Position numbers and translations under genes: made by a program. The notes beneath the pieces were generated by a model that was not told the origin of the DNA, made no database searches, and saw only the letters and a program-made list of their open reading frames with translations. DNA of 64,000 nt from an uncultured Bacilli bacterium (GTDB lineage: Bacteria > Bacillota_I > Bacilli_A > RF39 > UBA660): the NCBI GenBank assembly GCA_934102335.1, contig CAKOSP010000001.1, positions 186,001-250,000 on the forward strand. The letters are read 5' to 3'. This document shows positions 19,330-28,082 of the stretch, one piece after another. Numbering within the stretch: the first letter of the stretch is position 1; every line of letters begins with the position of its first letter.

Positions 19330-21564
19330 ATGCAAGAATGGTATGATTTTAAACAAGATAAATGGTGTAATAGTATTAATGTAAGAAATTTTATATTAAG
19401 TAATCATAACCCTTATACTGGTGATGAAAAATTTTTAAAACCAATATCAGTTAAAACTGAAAAAATACATAATAAATGTAATGAATTATTAAAAGAAGAA
19501 TTACAAAAACATGTATTAGATATAGAGGTAAATGAAGTATCTGGAATTAATAATTTTAAACCCGGTTATATAGATAAAGAAAATGAAGTAATCGTAGGCT
19601 TACAGACTGATAAGCCTTTAAAAAGGATTGTAAATCCATATGGTGGTATAAGAATGGTTTATTCTGAGTTAGATGCTTATGGTTATAAATTAAATCCTGA
19701 AATAGAAAAATATTTTAATGAGTTTAGAAAAACACATAATCAGGGTGTATTTGATGCTTATACAAAACAAATAAAAATTGCAAGACATGTTGGGCTTTTA
19801 ACAGGTTTACCAGATGCTTATGGTAGGGGAAGAATTATAGGAGATTATCGTCGTATTGCATTATATGGTATAGATTTCTTAATAAAATGTAAGCAAGAAG
19901 AATTCGATACAAAATACCAAGGTGAAGATGGTATGACGGAAGATGTTATAAGAATTCGTGAAGAATTATCTATGCAAATAAAAGCTTTACAAGATATTAA
20001 AAATATGGCTTTAAGTTATGGATATGATATATCTAAACCCGCTAAAGATTCCAAAGAAGCAGTTCAATGGTTATATTTTGGTTATTTAGCAGCTGTCAAA
20101 GAAAATAATGGTGCTGCTATGAGCTTAGGAAGAGTAGATAGTTTCTTAGATATTTATTTTGAAAGAGATTTGAAAAATAATAAAATTACAGAAGAAGAGA
20201 TTCAAGAATTAGTTGATCAATTTGTCATTAAATTAAGACTTGTTAGACATTTAAGAACTCCCGAATATGACGAACTATTTTCAGGTGATCCTACTTGGGT
20301 TACTTGTAGTATTGGTGGTATGTCTTGTGACAATAAAACCCTTGTTACCAAAACAAGTTATAGAATTTTACATACTTTAACTAATTTGCAAACAGCTCCA
20401 GAACCAAACATGACTGTTTTATATAGTGTAAATTTACCTGATAATTTTAAAAGGTATTGCGCTTTAATGAGTATTAAAACTGACGCTATTCAATATGAAA
20501 ATGATGATGTAATGAGACCTATATATGGTGATGATTATGGTATAGCATGTTGTGTATCAGCAATGAGACTTGGCAAAGATATGCAATTCTTTGGGGCAAG
20601 ATGTAATTTGGCTAAATCTTTATTGTATGCAATAAACGGTGGAGTTGACGAAGTAAAAAAGGATGTTGTTTTTGAGGGTATAGACAAAATAAAAGATGAA
20701 GTTCTTGATTATAATACCGTAAAAGATGCTTATTTTAAAGTATTAAAAAAGGTAGCTAAAGTATATTCCGATGCCATGAATATAATTCACTACATGCATG
20801 ATAAATATGCCTATGAAGCTGGACAAATGGCCTTACATGATACGCTAGTTCATAGATACATGGCTTATGGTGTAGCCGGACTTTCCGTAGCAGCTGATTC
20901 TTTATCAGCAATTAAATATGCTAAGGTAAAACCAATAAGAGATGAAGATGGTATAGCAATTGATTTTGAAATAGAAGGAGACTATCCTAAATACGGTAAT
21001 GATGATGATCGCGTTGATAAAATAGCTAAGCAAATCTTAAAATTTATATCTGATGAATTAAAATCGCATAAAACTTATCGTAATGCGGAAGTAACTATGT
21101 CAGTACTAACTATTACATCAAATGTTGTATATGGTAAAAAAACGGGAGCTACGCCTGATGGAAGAAAAAAAGGAGACCCATTTGCTCCAGGAGCTAATCC
21201 AATGCATGGAAGAGATTTAAATGGAGCATTAGCAAGTTTAAATAGTGTAGCAAAATTAGACTATGCTACATGTTGCAAAGATGGAATTTCTAATACTTTT
21301 TCAATTGTCCCTAAGGCTCTTGGTCAAGAAGAAAAAGAGCAAGTTCAAAATTTAGTAAGTATTTTGGATGGCTATTTTATTCAAAAAGCTCATCATTTAA
21401 ATGTAAATGTTTTAAATAGACAAATGTTAATAGACGCCATGGAAAATCCTGAAAAATATCCATTACTTACAATAAGAGTTTCTGGATATTCTGTAAGATT
21501 TAATAGACTTACTAAAGAACAACAAAGTGAGGTTATTAAAAGGACATTCCATGAAAGATTATAA
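19330..21564 (+). CDS. pflB: formate C-acetyltransferase (pyruvate formate-lyase)
   Basis: 744 residues. A glycyl-radical enzyme that turns pyruvate and CoA into acetyl-CoA and formate in anaerobic fermentation. The catalytic pair Cys407-Cys408 ([12 protein letters not shown]) and the radical Gly719 in RVSGYSVRF near the C-terminus are both present, as are the substrate-pocket residues around [11 protein letters not shown] follows AAGGAGGAG. The activating enzyme overlaps its 3' end. The enzyme is oxygen-sensitive in its radical form, which indicates anaerobic or microaerobic life. Confidence 0.97.
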   Translation: MQEWYDFKQDKWCNSINVRNFILSNHNPYTGDEKFLKPISVKTEKIHNKCNELLKEELQKHVLDIEVNEVSGINNFKPGYIDKENEVIVGLQTDKPLKRIVNPYGGIRMVYSELDAYGYKLNPEIEKYFNEFRKTHNQGVFDAYTKQIKIARHVGLLTGLPDAYGRGRIIGDYRRIALYGIDFLIKCKQEEFDTKYQGEDGMTEDVIRIREELSMQIKALQDIKNMALSYGYDISKPAKDSKEAVQWLYFGYLAAVKENNGAAMSLGRVDSFLDIYFERDLKNNKITEEEIQELVDQFVIKLRLVRHLRTPEYDELFSGDPTWVTCSIGGMSCDNKTLVTKTSYRILHTLTNLQTAPEPNMTVLYSVNLPDNFKRYCALMSIKTDAIQYENDDVMRPIYGDDYGIACCVSAMRLGKDMQFFGARCNLAKSLLYAINGGVDEVKKDVVFEGIDKIKDEVLDYNTVKDAYFKVLKKVAKVYSDAMNIIHYMHDKYAYEAGQMALHDTLVHRYMAYGVAGLSVAADSLSAIKYAKVKPIRDEDGIAIDFEIEGDYPKYGNDDDRVDKIAKQILKFISDELKSHKTYRNAEVTMSVLTITSNVVYGKKTGATPDGRKKGDPFAPGANPMHGRDLNGALASLNSVAKLDYATCCKDGISNTFSIVPKALGQEEKEQVQNLVSILDGYFIQKAHHLNVNVLNRQMLIDAMENPEKYPLLTIRVSGYSVRFNRLTKEQQSEVIKRTFHERL

Positions 21565-22267
21565 AAAAGGGTCAATTAATTCTATTGAAACTTTAGGACT
21601 AGTAGATGGTCCTGGAATAAGAGTTGTTGTATTTTTAAATGGTTGTAAATTAAGATGCAAATATTGTCACAATCCAGAAATGTGGAAATTACAAGAAAAT
21701 AATTATTCATCTTTTGAATTAGTAGAAAAATTATTAAGATACAAGCCATATTTTAAAAATGGAGGAGGAGTTACATTTTCAGGTGGCGAACCTCTTTTAC
21801 AAAATGATTTTTTAATTGAAGTATGCAAAGAATTAAAAAAAGAAAATATTCATATTGCTTTAGATACAGCAGGAGTCGGCTTAGGAAAATATGAAGAATT
21901 ATTAAAGTATATCGATTTAATTTTATTTGATGTAAAATCTACATCTTCAAGCGGATTTATAAATTTGACAGGTTATAATCCAAAAGAAACATTTGAATTT
22001 TTAAAATCGGCTAATAAACTAAATAAAACATTTTGGGTAAGACAAGTAATCATTCCTGATGTAAATGACAATTTAGATTATTTAAAAAGTTTAAAAGAAT
22101 ATATTAATTTATATATTAAAAATGTAAAAAAAGTTGAATTTTTACCATTTCACAGACTAGGTGAAGAAAAATATCAAAAGTTAAATATTGACTATCCATA
22201 TAAGTTTAAAAATGACATGGATAAAGACAAATGTAATGAATTATTAGAAACTTTTTTGAAAATGTAA
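21551..22267 (+). CDS. pflA: pyruvate formate-lyase activating enzyme
   Basis: Radical-SAM enzyme, 238 residues, that abstracts hydrogen from the PflB glycine. The [4Fe-4S] motif C32-x3-C36-x2-C39 ([12 protein letters not shown]) and [10 protein letters not shown] (SAM-binding GGE) are intact. A GTG at 21527 would add 8 residues, but AAAAGGA lies 7 bases before the ATG at 21551, so I use that. It overlaps pflB by 14 bases. Positions 22119-22144 inside the gene are repeated exactly at 22259-22284, spanning its stop codon. Confidence 0.95.
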   Translation: MKDYKKGSINSIETLGLVDGPGIRVVVFLNGCKLRCKYCHNPEMWKLQENNYSSFELVEKLLRYKPYFKNGGGVTFSGGEPLLQNDFLIEVCKELKKENIHIALDTAGVGLGKYEELLKYIDLILFDVKSTSSSGFINLTGYNPKETFEFLKSANKLNKTFWVRQVIIPDVNDNLDYLKSLKEYINLYIKNVKKVEFLPFHRLGEEKYQKLNIDYPYKFKNDMDKDKCNELLETFLKM

Positions 22268-22284
22268 AAAAAGTTGAATTTTTA
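22119..22284 (+). repeat. exact 26-bp direct repeat, 140 bp apart
   Basis: Bases 22119-22144 (in pflA) and 22259-22284 (across the pflA stop) are identical. The second copy supplies the -35 box of the rplS promoter. Confidence 0.85.
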
Positions 22285-22302
22285 TAAAGACTTTGCTATA
22301 AT
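22274..22302 (+). promoter_or_regulatory. rplS promoter
   Basis: TTGAAT (22274-22279), 17 bases, TATAAT (22297-22302) with TGC before the -10. A strong extended promoter. Confidence 0.85.
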
Positions 22303-22311
22303 ACTTTTGGC

Positions 22312-22355
22312 CCAAGAAAAAATAATCCGCTGAAAATTATATTTATGATTATTGG
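22312..22355 (+). promoter_or_regulatory. rplS leader hairpin, possible L19 leader
   Basis: ATAATC (22322-22327) pairs with GATTAT (22347-22352), and outside it CCA pairs with TGG, leaving an A-rich bulge. The ribosome site follows. Its position fits the L19 leader motif known upstream of rplS in Bacillota, but I have only compared it by eye. Confidence 0.45.
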
Positions 22356-22381
22356 TTAATATATTTAGAAAGGATGATAAT

Positions 22382-22723
22382 ATGGCAAATTTAGTTGACA
22401 AAATTAATGAAAAGCATATTCGTAAAGATGTTCCTGAATTTAGAGTAGGGGATACAGTTAGAGTTGATGTTTGGGTAAAAGAAGGAAAAAAAGAGAGAAT
22501 TCAAGCATTTGAAGGTTTAGTAATTGCTAGAAAAGGTTCTGGAATTTCTGAAACATTTTCAGTTCGTAAAAAGTCTGGTACTGTAAGTGTTATAAGAGTA
22601 TTCCCAGTTAATGCTCCAACTATTGATAAGATCGTAGTTGTTAAAAAAGGTCTTGTTAGAAGAGCTAAACTTAATTTCATTAAAAATATGCGTAAAGAAT
22701 ACAAAGTTAAGGAAAGAAATTAA
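22382..22723 (+). CDS. rplS: 50S ribosomal protein L19
   Basis: 113 residues, normal length for L19, which sits at the 30S-50S interface. The family core is present (PEFRVGDTVRVDVWVKEG, RIQAFEGLVIARKGSG, and the C-terminal RRAKLNFIKNMRKEYKVKE). A longer frame from 22352 is possible, but MANL at 22382 is the family's usual start and has AAAGGATG upstream. It has its own promoter, leader and terminator, so it is a single-gene unit. Confidence 0.96.
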   Translation: MANLVDKINEKHIRKDVPEFRVGDTVRVDVWVKEGKKERIQAFEGLVIARKGSGISETFSVRKKSGTVSVIRVFPVNAPTIDKIVVVKKGLVRRAKLNFIKNMRKEYKVKERN

Positions 22724-22738
22724 TCTTTCCTTTTTTAA
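22709..22738 (+). terminator. terminator of rplS
   Basis: AAGGAAAGA (22709-22717), loop AATTAA, TCTTTCCTT (22724-22732), then T's. The rplS stop codon is in the loop. Confidence 0.88.
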
Positions 22739-22772
22739 TTGTCTTATGTTAAAATAGATATGGTTGATAAAA

Positions 22773-23276
22773 ATGGAAAAAAAAGATAAAAAAAATTTAT
22801 TACGTGAATATTTGCCATATATAATTATCATTTTGGTTATTATTCTTATCAGAACGTTTATTATAACTCCAGTGAGAGTAAGTGGCGATAGTATGTATCC
22901 TACTTTAACAAATGGTGAAATAATGATCCTAGATAAATTATCAAGTATTAATCGCTATGACATTGTGGTAATTGATAAAAGTATTGCTGGAGACGAAATA
23001 ATCAAAAGAGTTATTGGTCTACCGGGTGATAGTATAGAAGTTGTAGGTGGTAAATTATTTATAAACGATGAAGAAATTGATGATAAATACGGCAGTGGCA
23101 ACACAGGAGATTTTAATAAAACGTATTTAAAAAATGACGAGTACTTTGTTATGGGAGATAATCGTAGTGTATCTTTAGACAGTAGAGTATTTGGTAAAAT
23201 TAAAAAAGACAAAATAAAAGGAGTGACTAATTTTATACTATTTCCAATAAATAGATTTGGTGTAGTGGAAAATTAG
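22773..23276 (+). CDS. lepB: signal peptidase I
   Basis: 167 residues. A membrane-bound serine peptidase removing signal peptides from exported proteins. One N-terminal span (about 14-33) is followed by the catalytic Ser40 in SGDSMYPTL and the general-base Lys78 in GDEIIKRVIGLPGD, then GDNRSVSLDSR. Short, single-span type as in Bacillota. I use the ATG at 22773; a TTG at 22764 is in frame but has no ribosome site. An extended -10 (TGTTAAAAT, 22747-22755) lies only 17 bases ahead, so the leader is very short. ASCH and VanZ-like genes follow. Confidence 0.93.
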   Translation: MEKKDKKNLLREYLPYIIIILVIILIRTFIITPVRVSGDSMYPTLTNGEIMILDKLSSINRYDIVVIDKSIAGDEIIKRVIGLPGDSIEVVGGKLFINDEEIDDKYGSGNTGDFNKTYLKNDEYFVMGDNRSVSLDSRVFGKIKKDKIKGVTNFILFPINRFGVVEN

Positions 23277-23290
23277 TTAAAAAGTTTATT

Positions 23291-23638
23291 ATGAAAATTG
23301 AAATGAAATTACAAAACGAACCATTTGAAAAAATAAAAAATGGTACAAAAATTTATGAATTAAGATTAAAAGATGAAAAAAGAAGCAAAATTAAAAAAGA
23401 TGACTTTATTGAGTTTACTAATATACTTACTAATGAAAAACTATTAGTAAAAGTCGTAGATATCTTTAGTTTTAATAATTTTAAAGATTTATATGAGGTA
23501 TATGATAAAACTCTACTTGGATATGAACAAAATGAAAAAGCAGATTATAAAGACATGGAAAAATATTATTCCAAAGAAGAACAAGAAAAATATGGAGTAG
23601 TGGCAATAGAAATAAAAAAGCTGGAAAATAATGAATAA
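23291..23638 (+). CDS. ASCH-domain protein
   Basis: 115 residues. It begins KIEMKLQNEPFEKIKNGTKIYELRLKDEKR, the ASCH-domain start with its K-x-YE-x-R signature and the following IKKDDFIEF beta strand. ASCH domains are small RNA-binding PUA-like modules; some (YqfB) are amidohydrolases on acetylated cytidine. Which applies here cannot be told. It overlaps the VanZ-like gene by 8 bases. No Shine-Dalgarno sequence stands out before the ATG. Confidence 0.75.
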   Translation: MKIEMKLQNEPFEKIKNGTKIYELRLKDEKRSKIKKDDFIEFTNILTNEKLLVKVVDIFSFNNFKDLYEVYDKTLLGYEQNEKADYKDMEKYYSKEEQEKYGVVAIEIKKLENNE

Positions 23639-24290
23639 AAAAATAAATATAATTAAAAAAGTATTTTTAATTTTAAGTTTAATAATTTATGCTTATTTAG
23701 TTTTTTATAGACATAATAGATTTATATATCACATGAGTTATTTAAAGTGCACGATATTTATTGTACTTATTAGCATTGTAGTTTTTATTTTGGGTTTAAT
23801 AGAAAATGAAAGTAAAAGTTATCGAGAAAATATTAATATTTATATAATTTTATATTTAACATTATTAGTAAGTGTTACCTTTTTTATTGGCAGGACTGAT
23901 TTTAAAATATATAAGTGGTGGTTTCCTGGACAATACGTTCCTTTTAAAACAATAAAAATGCAATTTAAGTATGCATCAATGCATACTTTATTAAAAAACG
24001 TTTTTGGCAATTTAGCAATGCTTACGCCGTTATCATTTCTTTTAATGATTAAAAATAAGAAATTTAATAATATTTTTTGGCAAACGATTATTATTTTGCC
24101 GATTATCTTATTAATAGAAGTAACTCAAGCCCTCACACATATTGGATCATTTGATATTGACGATATTATTTTAAATTATGTTGGGACAATTATTTTTACA
24201 TTTTTAATAACTAGGTTTCATTTAATCGATCATATCAGAAAATTGTTTTATTCAAATTTAAAAAAGGAACAAGGTGTATATCATGAGTAA
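23631..24290 (+). CDS. VanZ-like family membrane protein
   Basis: 219 residues with five or six predicted membrane spans. The VanZ-like signature is visible: FKTIKMQF, NVFGNLAMLTPLSFLL (about 123-138) and E-x-TQ...GSFDIDDIILNYVG (about 163-185). The family's namesake gives low teicoplanin resistance, but most members are of unknown function. It overlaps the ASCH gene at its start and a decayed acetyltransferase at its end, so the three were once one operon. Confidence 0.8.
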   Translation: MNKKINIIKKVFLILSLIIYAYLVFYRHNRFIYHMSYLKCTIFIVLISIVVFILGLIENESKSYRENINIYIILYLTLLVSVTFFIGRTDFKIYKWWFPGQYVPFKTIKMQFKYASMHTLLKNVFGNLAMLTPLSFLLMIKNKKFNNIFWQTIIILPIILLIEVTQALTHIGSFDIDDIILNYVGTIIFTFLITRFHLIDHIRKLFYSNLKKEQGVYHE

Positions 24291-24470
24291 AGATATTTGT
24301 AAAATAGCTAATAAAAAGGACATTATTAAAAGATGGAATTATCTCTAGGAGTTGAACCGAATGAGGTTAGAAATATTCAAATTTATTTTCATTTAGGTTT
24401 TACAAAATATATTAAAACCAATAAAGAAAATGAATTAGTTATTAACTTTTATAAAAAAAAGATAAGTTAA
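24283..24470 (+). pseudogene. GNAT acetyltransferase remnant with internal deletion
   Basis: ATG 24283 opens a 21-residue frame (MSKDICKIANKKDIIKRWNYL) that meets TAG at 24346. In another frame, from 24333, the sequence reads ELSLGVEPNEVRNIQIYFHLGF and ends at TAA 24470. LSLGVEP-N-R-x-x-x-Y-x-x-LGF is the C-terminal end of Gcn5-related N-acetyltransferases, and the first part looks like an N-terminus. The central acetyl-CoA-binding region is gone and the two ends are out of frame. I read this as a gene destroyed by an internal deletion. It overlaps the VanZ-like stop by 8 bases. Confidence 0.65.
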
Positions 24471-24528
24471 TACAAAAATATAATAAATTAGTTTTACTTT
24501 TTATGATTTAAGCAAAAAAGGAGAGTTG

Positions 24529-25404
24529 GTGAAAATAATGAATAATGAAAATTTAAACAAAGCAAATATTAATTGGTATCCTGGTCACATGGCCAAAACA
24601 AAACGTCAAATAAAAGAAAATTTAAATCTTATTGATGTAGTTTATGAAGTAATTGATGCTAGGATTCCCAAATCATCTAAAATAGTTGATATAGATGATC
24701 TTATTAAAAATAAAAAAAGAATTCTAATTATGACAAAAAAAGATTTATGTGATGAAAATCTGACTAATAAATGGATTAATTATTATAAAAATGCAGGTTA
24801 TAATGTACTTTTAATGGATCTTACAAATAATAAAGATTACAAAAAGCTTATTGATTTAACTCATGATATTTGTAAAGAAATGATAGATAAGAAAAAAAGT
24901 AAAGGCATAAATACCGTCCAAATTAAGGCTTTGGTTATAGGAATACCTAACGTAGGTAAATCAACGTTAATAAATAGTCTAGTTGGTAAAAATGTGGCTA
25001 AAACCGGAAATAAACCGGGTGTTACAAAGTCAATTAACTGGTTAAAAACTAAAAGTGATATTTTATTATTAGACACTCCAGGAATATTATGGCCTAAAAT
25101 AGATGATCGAATTGTTGCTTTAAACTTATCAAGTACCGCGGCAATAAAGTCTGAAATACTTCCAATGGTTGACATTGGAACTTATATTTTGTATTTTTTA
25201 CAAAACAATTATCCAACCATTTTAGAAGAAAAATATAAAGTTTCAAAAAAAGATGATGTTTTAGTTATGTATGAAAAAATCGCCAAAAATATTGGAGCAA
25301 TAAAAAATGATGAGATTGATTATTTAAAAATTGCAACAAAAATATATAATGATATAGTTGGAGGGAAGATAAAAGGTATAACCTTAGATATATGGCAAAA
25401 TTAG
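24529..25404 (+). CDS. rbgA: ribosome biogenesis GTPase RbgA (YlqF)
   Basis: 291 residues. A circularly permuted GTPase: G4 (TKKDL, near 68) precedes G1 (GIPNVGKST, near 142) and G3 (DTPGI, near 184). The start NWYPGHMAKTKRQIKENL is diagnostic of RbgA/YlqF, which completes late 50S assembly. I choose GTG 24529, 5 bases after the core of AAGGAGAG; TTG 24526 is too close and ATG 24538 too far. It overlaps rnhB by 13 bases, the order known from Bacillus (rbgA-rnhB). Confidence 0.94.
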   Translation: MKIMNNENLNKANINWYPGHMAKTKRQIKENLNLIDVVYEVIDARIPKSSKIVDIDDLIKNKKRILIMTKKDLCDENLTNKWINYYKNAGYNVLLMDLTNNKDYKKLIDLTHDICKEMIDKKKSKGINTVQIKALVIGIPNVGKSTLINSLVGKNVAKTGNKPGVTKSINWLKTKSDILLLDTPGILWPKIDDRIVALNLSSTAAIKSEILPMVDIGTYILYFLQNNYPTILEEKYKVSKKDDVLVMYEKIAKNIGAIKNDEIDYLKIATKIYNDIVGGKIKGITLDIWQN

Positions 25405-26021
25405 TAGTAGAAGATAATAGATTATATGAAAAAGATTTAAATAAAAAAGGATATAAATACATTGCGGGCTGTGACGAAGCCGGAAGAGGTCCTTTATGTG
25501 GTCCAGTGGTTGCAGCAGCGGTTATTCTTCCAAACGATTATCAGTTAGATGGATTAACTGATTCCAAACAGTTAAGTGAAAAGAAAAGAAATTATTATTT
25601 TGATATAATAAAAAAAGACGCAATAAGTTATGGTATTGCTTCAGTTTCAGCTAAACTAATAGATGAAATAAACATTTACGAGGCATCAAGATTAGCAATG
25701 TTAAATGCTTTAGAAAAACTTGATATAAAGCCAGATTATGTCATAACGGATGCAATGCCTTTACCAAGTATAAAAAATTCATTGTCAATAATAAAAGGTG
25801 ATGCTAAAAGTATTACGATAGCTGCAGCATCTGTTTTAGCCAAAGTCACAAGAGATAGAATTATGGATAAACTAGATATAGAACATCCAGAATACGGCTT
25901 TAAATCTCATAAAGGCTACCCAACAAAAAAACACCTTGAAAATATTGAAAAATATGGTATATTAGATGAATATAGACTTAGTTATAAGCCAGTTAAAAAT
26001 TATTTGGAGGCACATAAATGA
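25392..26021 (+). CDS. rnhB: ribonuclease HII
   Basis: 209 residues. Cuts RNA in RNA-DNA hybrids and single ribonucleotides in DNA. The GCDEAGRGPLCGPVVAA motif gives Asp28 and Glu29 of the active site, VITDAMPL gives the third acid, and SVLAKVTRDRIM is intact. Length is usual. It overlaps rbgA at the start and the LtaS-like gene by 4 bases (ATGA), so the cluster is tightly coupled. Confidence 0.95.
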   Translation: MAKLVVEDNRLYEKDLNKKGYKYIAGCDEAGRGPLCGPVVAAAVILPNDYQLDGLTDSKQLSEKKRNYYFDIIKKDAISYGIASVSAKLIDEINIYEASRLAMLNALEKLDIKPDYVITDAMPLPSIKNSLSIIKGDAKSITIAAASVLAKVTRDRIMDKLDIEHPEYGFKSHKGYPTKKHLENIEKYGILDEYRLSYKPVKNYLEAHK

Positions 26022-28081
26022 ATTATATAAAAAGATTTTTGCATAGTAAGATGTTTCACAACTATTTATTATTAATGGTAAGTTTAAACTCAATTGAGGT
26101 TATATTCAGGCTAATTAGTCAAATGAATTTAATATCTTGGGCTTTTTTAAGAATATTTATTGGAATTAATATATTATCTATTATTTTTTCACTAATATTT
26201 TCTTATATGCCTAAATTATTTAGATATATTAGTTCTTTAGTAGTAATTTTTGCTGCTACTTTTTATGCTATATTACAACTAGGATTTAATAGTTTTATAG
26301 GTGTTTATATGTCTGTAAATACATCAAGTCAACTAGGGGCTGTCAAAGATTATGTTAAAGACTTTTTAGCATCTTTTGAACCAATTTACTATTTAGCGGC
26401 AATTCCTTTTATTTTATCTCTTACTTATAGTATATATATGATTAAAAATGAGGATAATATTTCTAAAAAATACGTTTTAAAAAGTAAACTTAGATTTGAA
26501 CAAGGAATCAAAACAACACTATCAGGAATTATAATAATAATTTTAGGTTTTATTTATGCAGACACTATAACTAACCCAGCTATGCAAAATCCATTACAAG
26601 CGGCAAGTAATTTAGAATTAATAAAATATCCATCTATACCAAGTGTTGCAGTACAAAACTTTGGTATTATAGGCTTTGGTATTGATGATATACGTACATT
26701 ATTTATTGAAGAACCGTCAGATAGCTCAGTTTATTATGCTAGTACAGAAACAATTGAAGTAAGCGAGCATGATAGAGTATTTGATGACGAAGCATGGAAT
26801 TATGTAATTGAAAACGAAACAGATAAACAAAAAAATGCTATAAATCAGTATTTAATTTCTAATCGTAGTACTAAAACAAATGAATATACTGGTATGTTTG
26901 AAGGCAAAAACGTTGTAGTTATAATGATGGAATCTGCTGGAGAAATTTTAATTAATGAAAAATATTTTCCAAATTTTTATAAAATGTACAGTGAAGGATA
27001 TAGTTTTGTAAATAATTATTCTCCGAGAAATTCTTGTGCAACTGGCAACAATGAATTTAGTGCCATAACAAGTCTTTATTCTATTTATAATAATTGTACA
27101 TGTAATTTATATAAACATAATACTTATTATGAAAGTTTAATGGGATTATTTAATGATAAAGGTTACAACACTGTAAGTATGCACGATTATACAGATGCTT
27201 ATTATGACCGAACAATTATTCACCCAAACTATGGATCCCAAACCTATTATGGTGTTAAAGATTTAGGTATTAATTATTCTAATGAATACAAAAATTGGGC
27301 AAGTGATGAAGATTTTGCTAAAGTATCAATGGATATAGTTTTAAATAGCGGAGATTATGATGATGCTCCATTTATGTTATGGTTAACAACTGTTACAAGC
27401 CATCAGCCATACAGTATTTCTTCTGTTGAGGGAGATCAATACTTAAGTTATTTTGATAGTCTTCCATATAATATAGAAGTAAAAAGATATATGTCAAAAC
27501 TTAAAAATCTTGATAACGCTCTTGGAATATTAATGAATAGACTACAAAAGGCAGGAAAACTTGATGATACAGTATTTGTTTTATTTGGTGATCACTATCC
27601 TTATGGAATTTCTTTAGATAAATTAGAGCCAGTTTTAGGTTATGATTTATCTGATTATGAAAATGAAAGAACCCCATTTACAATATATAATTCTAAAATG
27701 ACTCCGCAGACTTTTACACAGTATACGTCATATATAAATATTACTCCAACAGTTGCTAATTTATTTAATTTAAATTATGATCCAAGACTTTATATGGGTG
27801 AAGATATTTTAAATGACGAATATCAATCAAAGGTTGTTTTTGCAGATGGCTCTTGGAAAAATGAAAAAATCTATTTTAATGCTAAAAATGGGAAAATTAC
27901 TAATTATGTTGATAATGAATATACTAGTGATGATATTGTAAAAATTAATAAAGAAATAAATAGCAAAATGAACATAAGTAGTGCAATAATTAAATCAAAC
28001 TTTTATGAATATTTAAAAGAAGCACTTAATCAAGCAAAAGTAGCTTTAGAAGAGCAAGAATTGAATAAAGAGGAGGAATAA
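26018..28081 (+). CDS. LTA synthase-like sulfatase-family phosphoglycerol transferase
   Basis: 687 residues. Four or five N-terminal membrane spans (about 15-190) are followed by an extracellular sulfatase-fold domain. VVVIMMESAGE (metal Glu), PRNSCATGNNEF with the likely nucleophile Thr in the place of LtaS TSDAEF, HDYTDAYYDR, TSHQPYS and LFGDHYPY (metal Asp-His) are present. LtaS enzymes polymerise glycerol phosphate on lipid anchors outside the membrane. The C-terminus ends in a charged helix. It lies inside the rbgA-rnhB-topA cluster with 4-base and 1-base junctions, an unusual place for it. Exact polymer product is not predictable. Confidence 0.85.
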   Translation: MNYIKRFLHSKMFHNYLLLMVSLNSIEVIFRLISQMNLISWAFLRIFIGINILSIIFSLIFSYMPKLFRYISSLVVIFAATFYAILQLGFNSFIGVYMSVNTSSQLGAVKDYVKDFLASFEPIYYLAAIPFILSLTYSIYMIKNEDNISKKYVLKSKLRFEQGIKTTLSGIIIIILGFIYADTITNPAMQNPLQAASNLELIKYPSIPSVAVQNFGIIGFGIDDIRTLFIEEPSDSSVYYASTETIEVSEHDRVFDDEAWNYVIENETDKQKNAINQYLISNRSTKTNEYTGMFEGKNVVVIMMESAGEILINEKYFPNFYKMYSEGYSFVNNYSPRNSCATGNNEFSAITSLYSIYNNCTCNLYKHNTYYESLMGLFNDKGYNTVSMHDYTDAYYDRTIIHPNYGSQTYYGVKDLGINYSNEYKNWASDEDFAKVSMDIVLNSGDYDDAPFMLWLTTVTSHQPYSISSVEGDQYLSYFDSLPYNIEVKRYMSKLKNLDNALGILMNRLQKAGKLDDTVFVLFGDHYPYGISLDKLEPVLGYDLSDYENERTPFTIYNSKMTPQTFTQYTSYINITPTVANLFNLNYDPRLYMGEDILNDEYQSKVVFADGSWKNEKIYFNAKNGKITNYVDNEYTSDDIVKINKEINSKMNISSAIIKSNFYEYLKEALNQAKVALEEQELNKEEE

Positions 28082-28082
28082 A

